Below, one piece after another: positions 60,388 through 64,000 of a stretch of DNA of 64,000 bases. How positions within the stretch are numbered: position 1 is the first letter of the stretch; each line of letters starts with the position of its first letter. Source of the stretch: Pseudocoprococcus catus. GTDB taxonomy: Bacteria; Bacillota; Clostridia; Lachnospirales; Lachnospiraceae. The stretch is from NCBI RefSeq assembly GCF_019734885.1, contig NZ_JAAXCM010000020.1:210800-274799 (forward strand), read 5' to 3'. The position numbers were made by a program, and so were the translations under genes. A model generated the notes under the pieces. The model ran no database searches, was not told the DNA's origin, and saw only the letters and a list, made by a program, of their open reading frames with translations.

Positions 60388-61571
60388 TGACAGATGAACA
60401 GCTGATGATATTGGCGGAGGAATATCAGACGCCGATGCATATTTTTGATATGGATGTGTTGAAAAAGAGAGTTGCCTTTTTAAAAAATCATCTTCCGGCG
60501 CATGTTTCACTCTGCTATGCGGTGAAAGCCAATACATTTATTATTAAGGAATTATGCGGACAGGTGGAACGCTTTGAAGTATGTTCTCCCGGTGAGCTTG
60601 CAATCTGTCGAAGACTGCATGTTCCGATGGAACAGGTTGTTTTATCAGGTGTTTATAAGACACCTGCTGTTATGGAGATGCTTTTCAGAGAGGGCGTGTC
60701 GATTGGTGTTTTTACGGCAGAGTCCATGGAACAGTATCTGTTGCTGTCAGAACTTGCAGAAAAATACAGCATGAAGATCAAATTATTGCTCAGACTTACC
60801 AGCGGCAATCAGTTCGGTATGGATGAGAGTGTTTTGATTCAGGTGATTCATCTGAGCCGGGAGAATGCCTGGGTAGAAGTCGAAGGCATTCAGTTCTTTT
60901 CAGGAACTCAGAAAAACTCAATTAAGAAACTTAAGCGAGAACTGACATATGTTGACGCATTTATCCAACGCCTGGAAGCAGAAGAAGATTTTCAAGTAAA
61001 GGAACTGGAATTCGGCCCCGGGTTGCCGGTATCGTATTTCCAGGGTGAAGATTTTGATGAAATCGCCTTTTTGGCAGAATTTTCTGAGGTGCTTGGTGAG
61101 ATGACCAGCCGGGTGAAGCTGACATTTGAACTTGGCAGAAGTATTGCGGCATCCTGCGGCACTTATATGACATCTATTGTAGATGCAAAAGTGAATAAAA
61201 AGCAGAATTATGCCATTGTAGACGGCGGTATCCATCAATTGGTTTATTATGGACAGTCTATGGCCATGAAACATCCGTATTGTCATGTATTGCCTGAAAA
61301 AGAGGAGGGTGAGACAGTGGAATGGAATTTATTCGGTTCCCTGTGTACGGTCAATGATATACTGGTCAAGCAGATGCCGGTCAGGAATCTTCGTGTGGGA
61401 GATGTAGTTGTGTTTGAAAAAACAGGTGCCTATTCCACAACAGAAGGCATTGCACTGTTTTTGAGCAGAGATCTTCCGAAGATTCTTCTTCGTGGGGAGG
61501 ATGGAACAATTCAGATCCTTCGGGATGCTGTTGATACAGATCCGCTTAATACCCCTTCTTATAACGGATAG
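60384..61571 (+). CDS. PLP-dependent fold-III decarboxylase (LysA-like) in the dlt operon
   Basis: A 395-residue enzyme of the diaminopimelate/ornithine decarboxylase family. CYAVKANT near residue 52 holds the PLP lysine, ELEFGPGLPVSYF near residue 211 corresponds to the glycine loop for the PLP phosphate, FELGRSI near residue 250 is the ExGR motif, GSLCTVNDIL near residue 314 has the decarboxylase Cys and GAYS near residue 351 the Tyr. It overlaps dltA by four bases (ATGA) and precedes the carrier gene. Related enzymes (for example BtrK) act on carrier-bound amino acids, so this one may modify the DltC-bound residue. Real DAP decarboxylase is less likely in this setting. Confidence 0.8.
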   Translation: MMTDEQLMILAEEYQTPMHIFDMDVLKKRVAFLKNHLPAHVSLCYAVKANTFIIKELCGQVERFEVCSPGELAICRRLHVPMEQVVLSGVYKTPAVMEMLFREGVSIGVFTAESMEQYLLLSELAEKYSMKIKLLLRLTSGNQFGMDESVLIQVIHLSRENAWVEVEGIQFFSGTQKNSIKKLKRELTYVDAFIQRLEAEEDFQVKELEFGPGLPVSYFQGEDFDEIAFLAEFSEVLGEMTSRVKLTFELGRSIAASCGTYMTSIVDAKVNKKQNYAIVDGGIHQLVYYGQSMAMKHPYCHVLPEKEEGETVEWNLFGSLCTVNDILVKQMPVRNLRVGDVVVFEKTGAYSTTEGIALFLSRDLPKILLRGEDGTIQILRDAVDTDPLNTPSYNG

Positions 61572-61681
61572 GAGACAGCTGCGAAGCAAAACAAAAATTC
61601 TATGACAAGACCTTATGGGATTGAATTGGAATAGAATGCAGTCGATGAATGCTGCATATATAATGAAAGGAGATTATTATA

Positions 61682-61915
61682 ATGAAAGAACAGATTATTG
61701 AGATTTTAGAGGATATCCAGCCGGAGGCAGATTATGAAACATGCAGGACGTTGATTGATGACCATATTTTATCATCACTGGATGTCCTTTCATTAGTGGC
61801 TGAACTTGAAGATGAATTTGACGTGACAATTCCTACTGTTGAGGTTATTCCATCCAATTTCAATTCAGTGGATGCAATTGCAGCAATGGTTGAAAGACTT
61901 CAGGAAGAGGGCTAG
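61682..61915 (+). CDS. dltC: Carrier protein DltC-like
   Basis: A 77-residue acyl-carrier-type protein. The phosphopantetheine attachment Ser is Ser32 in LSSLDVLSLV; the Asp usual before it in ACPs is replaced by Ser. Four-helix pattern and acidic surface are as expected. An AAAGGAG site lies before the ATG. There is a gap of 110 bases after the decarboxylase gene with no convincing promoter, and dltB starts two bases after the stop. It should carry the amino acid activated by the DltA-like enzyme. Confidence 0.85.
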   Translation: MKEQIIEILEDIQPEADYETCRTLIDDHILSSLDVLSLVAELEDEFDVTIPTVEVIPSNFNSVDAIAAMVERLQEEG

Positions 61916-61917
61916 GA

Positions 61918-63510
61918 ATGACTTCCTATGTATCAATTTTATATTTGCTGATATTTCTTCCTGCAGTACTGCTGGTGTATAATGTGCTGCCGAAGAAGTA
62001 CCGGCCGATCATTTTATTATTGGCCAGCTATGCTTTCTTTTGGAGTATCAGCCGCAAGCTTCTGGTATTTCTGCTTGTATCCACAGTGTCTATTCATCAT
62101 ATCGGATTGTGGTTAACAGCCGTCCAGAGTGAAAGAAATGACGTGCTGGCCAAGACAGAGCGATCGGGCAAAAAGGCAGTAAAGGCACTTTACATCAGAC
62201 GTCAGAGATGGATTGTGTTTTTTGCTGCCTGTGTGCATGTGGGAACACTGCTTGTGCTGAAGTATTCCGGTTTCTTTGGAAGAAATATTAATACACTTCT
62301 GCAGACAGCAGGGGTTGGCCTGTCTGTGCCGATATTGAAGCTTATGATGCCTATAGGCATTTCTTTTTATACCATGCAGGCTATGTCTTATGTGTTTGAT
62401 GTTTATCGTGAGACAACAAAGGCGGACAAAAATCTCGGACGTCTGGCCCTTTATATGGCGTTTTTTCCAACGATTATGGAAGGTCCGATCTGCCGTTATG
62501 CTGATGATGCTGAGCAGCTGTGGGAAGGAAGAAGAAGCACCCTTGAGAACCTGACATTCGGCACAGAAAGAATCTTATATGGTGTTTTTAAAAAGATCAT
62601 TATTGCGGATAGGCTCAATATTATGATCAAGACATTGTATACGGGATATGCGGATTATGATGGCGGCATGATGGCTGTGGCAGCCATTGCCTATACTTGT
62701 CAGCTTTATATGGAGTTTTCGGGAACGATGGACGTTGTCATCGGCAGTGCTGAATTGTTTGGCGTTGTACTGCCGGAGAATTTCAGACATCCATTTTTCT
62801 CAAAGAGCATTTCGGAATTCTGGACCCGTTGGCATATTACCCTTGGTACATGGTTCAGAGATTATATCTTCTATCCATTGTCCATGTCAAAGCCTCTGAA
62901 GAAACTGACATCAAAGGCGAGAAAGAAGATCGGCAATCATTTCGGACCGCTGATCGCAGGAACGATGGCATTATTTGTTGTCTGGCTGTTTAATGGTCTG
63001 TGGCATGGTGCGGGATGGCATTATATTTTCTTTGGTATGTATCATCTTGTGCTGATTGTTGCAGCTAATTTTGTGGAACCTTTTACCAGGGAATTTCTTG
63101 AGAAAATACATATCAGACGTGAGGAGGGGCCTTACAGAATTTTCAGAATGATCAGGACTGCATTGCTTGTATGCATCGGTGAGCTGTTTTTCAGAGCAGA
63201 AGGTCTGAGGGCAGGATTTTGTATGTTCAACAAAATGGTGACCCAGTTTACACTGTGTTCTTTTACGGATGGCACCATCTTTTCTCTGGGTATGGATAAG
63301 CTGGATTTCATTGTTGTTGCATTGGCAGTGCTCTTTGTATTTGCTGTCAGTGTTGTCAGTGAAAAAGGCACCAACGTGAGAAGGCTACTGTCAACAAAAA
63401 GAAGAATTATCCGTTGGGCGGTATGCTATGGATTGATTTTATGCTGCATTATTTTCGGGGCTTACGGTATGAATTATACGCCGGTAGATCCGATCTATGC
63501 AGGATTTTAG
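61918..63510 (+). CDS. dltB: MBOAT-family acyltransferase DltB-like
   Basis: A 530-residue membrane-bound O-acyltransferase with about ten membrane helices. Conserved MBOAT features are MPIGISFYTMQAMSYVFDVY (near residue 143), FPTIMEGPICRY, FWTRWHITLGTWFRDYIF and the catalytic His in LFNGLWHGAGWHY (near residue 363). In dlt systems this protein moves the aminoacyl group from the carrier protein across the membrane toward teichoic acid. It starts two bases after dltC; dltD follows after 10 bases. Confidence 0.93.
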   Translation: MTSYVSILYLLIFLPAVLLVYNVLPKKYRPIILLLASYAFFWSISRKLLVFLLVSTVSIHHIGLWLTAVQSERNDVLAKTERSGKKAVKALYIRRQRWIVFFAACVHVGTLLVLKYSGFFGRNINTLLQTAGVGLSVPILKLMMPIGISFYTMQAMSYVFDVYRETTKADKNLGRLALYMAFFPTIMEGPICRYADDAEQLWEGRRSTLENLTFGTERILYGVFKKIIIADRLNIMIKTLYTGYADYDGGMMAVAAIAYTCQLYMEFSGTMDVVIGSAELFGVVLPENFRHPFFSKSISEFWTRWHITLGTWFRDYIFYPLSMSKPLKKLTSKARKKIGNHFGPLIAGTMALFVVWLFNGLWHGAGWHYIFFGMYHLVLIVAANFVEPFTREFLEKIHIRREEGPYRIFRMIRTALLVCIGELFFRAEGLRAGFCMFNKMVTQFTLCSFTDGTIFSLGMDKLDFIVVALAVLFVFAVSVVSEKGTNVRRLLSTKRRIIRWAVCYGLILCCIIFGAYGMNYTPVDPIYAGF

Positions 63511-63520
63511 GAGGTACACA

Positions 63521-64000
63521 ATGAATAAGAAGACAAAAGATATCATTGGCTGTATCTCTTTTATGGTTGGTCTGATCATCCTTTTTGCGGTGCTTTCGGT
63601 GATCTTTGTACCGAAGGATAACAGCAGAGCAGCCGGTATGGAGGCTGTACAGGCCAATGGTATTCTTGGCGAAAAAGAAAATACAATTGATTATATTATT
63701 CTTGGCGACAGCGAGACACACAGCTCTTTTACGCCGATGCAGATATGGAAAGACTATGGTTATACAGGGTATGTCTGCGGAACAAATGCACAGCATCTTT
63801 ATGAATCGGAAAAATTTCTGAGACAGGCACTGAAACATCAGTCACCAAAGTATGTTATAATGGAGACAAATGCAATCTACAGATATTCTTCCATTGAGAA
63901 TGCAATTATGGCCAAGGCAGAAAACTATTTTCCTCTGTTCCGGTATCACGACAGATGGAAAAATCTAAAGTTCAGTGATCTCGGAGGCAGTGTTCAATAT
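63521..64000 (+). CDS. dltD: DltD-like SGNH hydrolase, 5' part only
   Basis: The first 160 codons of a membrane-anchored protein cut by the window edge. One N-terminal membrane helix (about residues 9-30, ending VIFVPKD) is followed by a lumenal-type domain with YIILGDSETHSSFTP near residue 60, a GDS(L)-type nucleophile Ser block of the SGNH family. DltD proteins complete transfer of D-alanine to teichoic acid outside the membrane. AGGAGGT precedes the ATG. Position directly after dltB supports the call although sequence likeness to classical DltD is modest. Confidence 0.8.
   Translation, partial: MNKKTKDIIGCISFMVGLIILFAVLSVIFVPKDNSRAAGMEAVQANGILGEKENTIDYIILGDSETHSSFTPMQIWKDYGYTGYVCGTNAQHLYESEKFLRQALKHQSPKYVIMETNAIYRYSSIENAIMAKAENYFPLFRYHDRWKNLKFSDLGGSVQY

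Overview
The window is a stretch of low-to-mid GC chromosome from a spore-forming member of the Clostridia, most likely a Lachnospiraceae-type gut anaerobe. The grounds are the type A RNase P RNA, sporulation genes (GerW/YtfJ, YlbJ), a Gls24-FakA pair, DUF6465, DUF6382-FHA and DUF1002 proteins, a giant acyl-CoA dehydratase activase (archerase), and the YlbH-YlbN gene neighbourhood also known in Bacillus. I cannot name a genus. No tRNA, rRNA, CRISPR array, insertion sequence or prophage is visible. Coding density is high and nearly everything is core genome.

Layout. 1-4.3 kb: end of the housekeeping sigma factor, trmK, a Nif3-like gene, a TGS-type uridine kinase and the RNase P RNA gene. 4.3-11.4 kb: a VanRS-like two-component system followed by a three-gene ABC module and a CPBP-family membrane protein. 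11.5-15.3 kb: LexA-controlled recA, recX and rny. 15.4-23.0 kb: one continuous operon with an Mrp-type Fe-S carrier, the three subunits of a molybdenum hydroxylase, and the YqeC/MocA/YqeB/MoeA-like proteins that mark selenium-dependent molybdenum hydroxylases. 23.4-31.4 kb: xpt, a second two-component system, a DUF6465 protein, an isolated hisH-hisF pair, ung and a GH13 alpha-glucosidase. 31.7-35.9 kb: the 1414-residue archerase. 36.2-41.6 kb: a LysM protein, a rhomboid-like protein lacking the catalytic serine motif, DUF2953, GerW, a DUF6382-FHA protein and rpmB. 41.7-50.3 kb: Gls24, FakA-like, recG, rsmD, coaD, a DivIVA-like coiled coil, and (minus strand) ylbJ and tmcAL. 50.4-58.6 kb: ylbN, rpmF, DUF1002, plsX, rnc, smc and ftsY. 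58.8-64 kb: a variant dlt operon (dltA, a LysA-like PLP decarboxylase, a carrier protein, an MBOAT protein, start of dltD) running off the window.

Two things stand out. First, six intergenic regions hold long, nearly perfect fold-backs that begin at or within a few bases of stop codons (after the MoeA-like gene, ung (two in tandem), the archerase gene, between the FHA gene and rpmB, and after ftsY). Their primary sequences are unrelated but their architecture is alike: a closing stem of 9-30 bp around one to three inner hairpins. Non-Watson-Crick positions that I could read in four of them are G-U pairs in the RNA of the upstream plus-strand gene, which points to selection on RNA. Two lack a U-tract, so they are not ordinary terminators. 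Second, the dlt operon carries a PLP fold-III decarboxylase between dltA and the carrier-protein gene, so the amino acid attached to the cell-wall polymer may not be plain D-alanine.

Smaller points include a perfect 33-bp tandem duplication inside a histidine kinase HAMP domain, a consensus promoter with a 20-bp palindrome ahead of ylbN-rpmF, and palindromes near the starts of mrp and rsmD. All calls rest on reading motifs by eye; no database search was possible.
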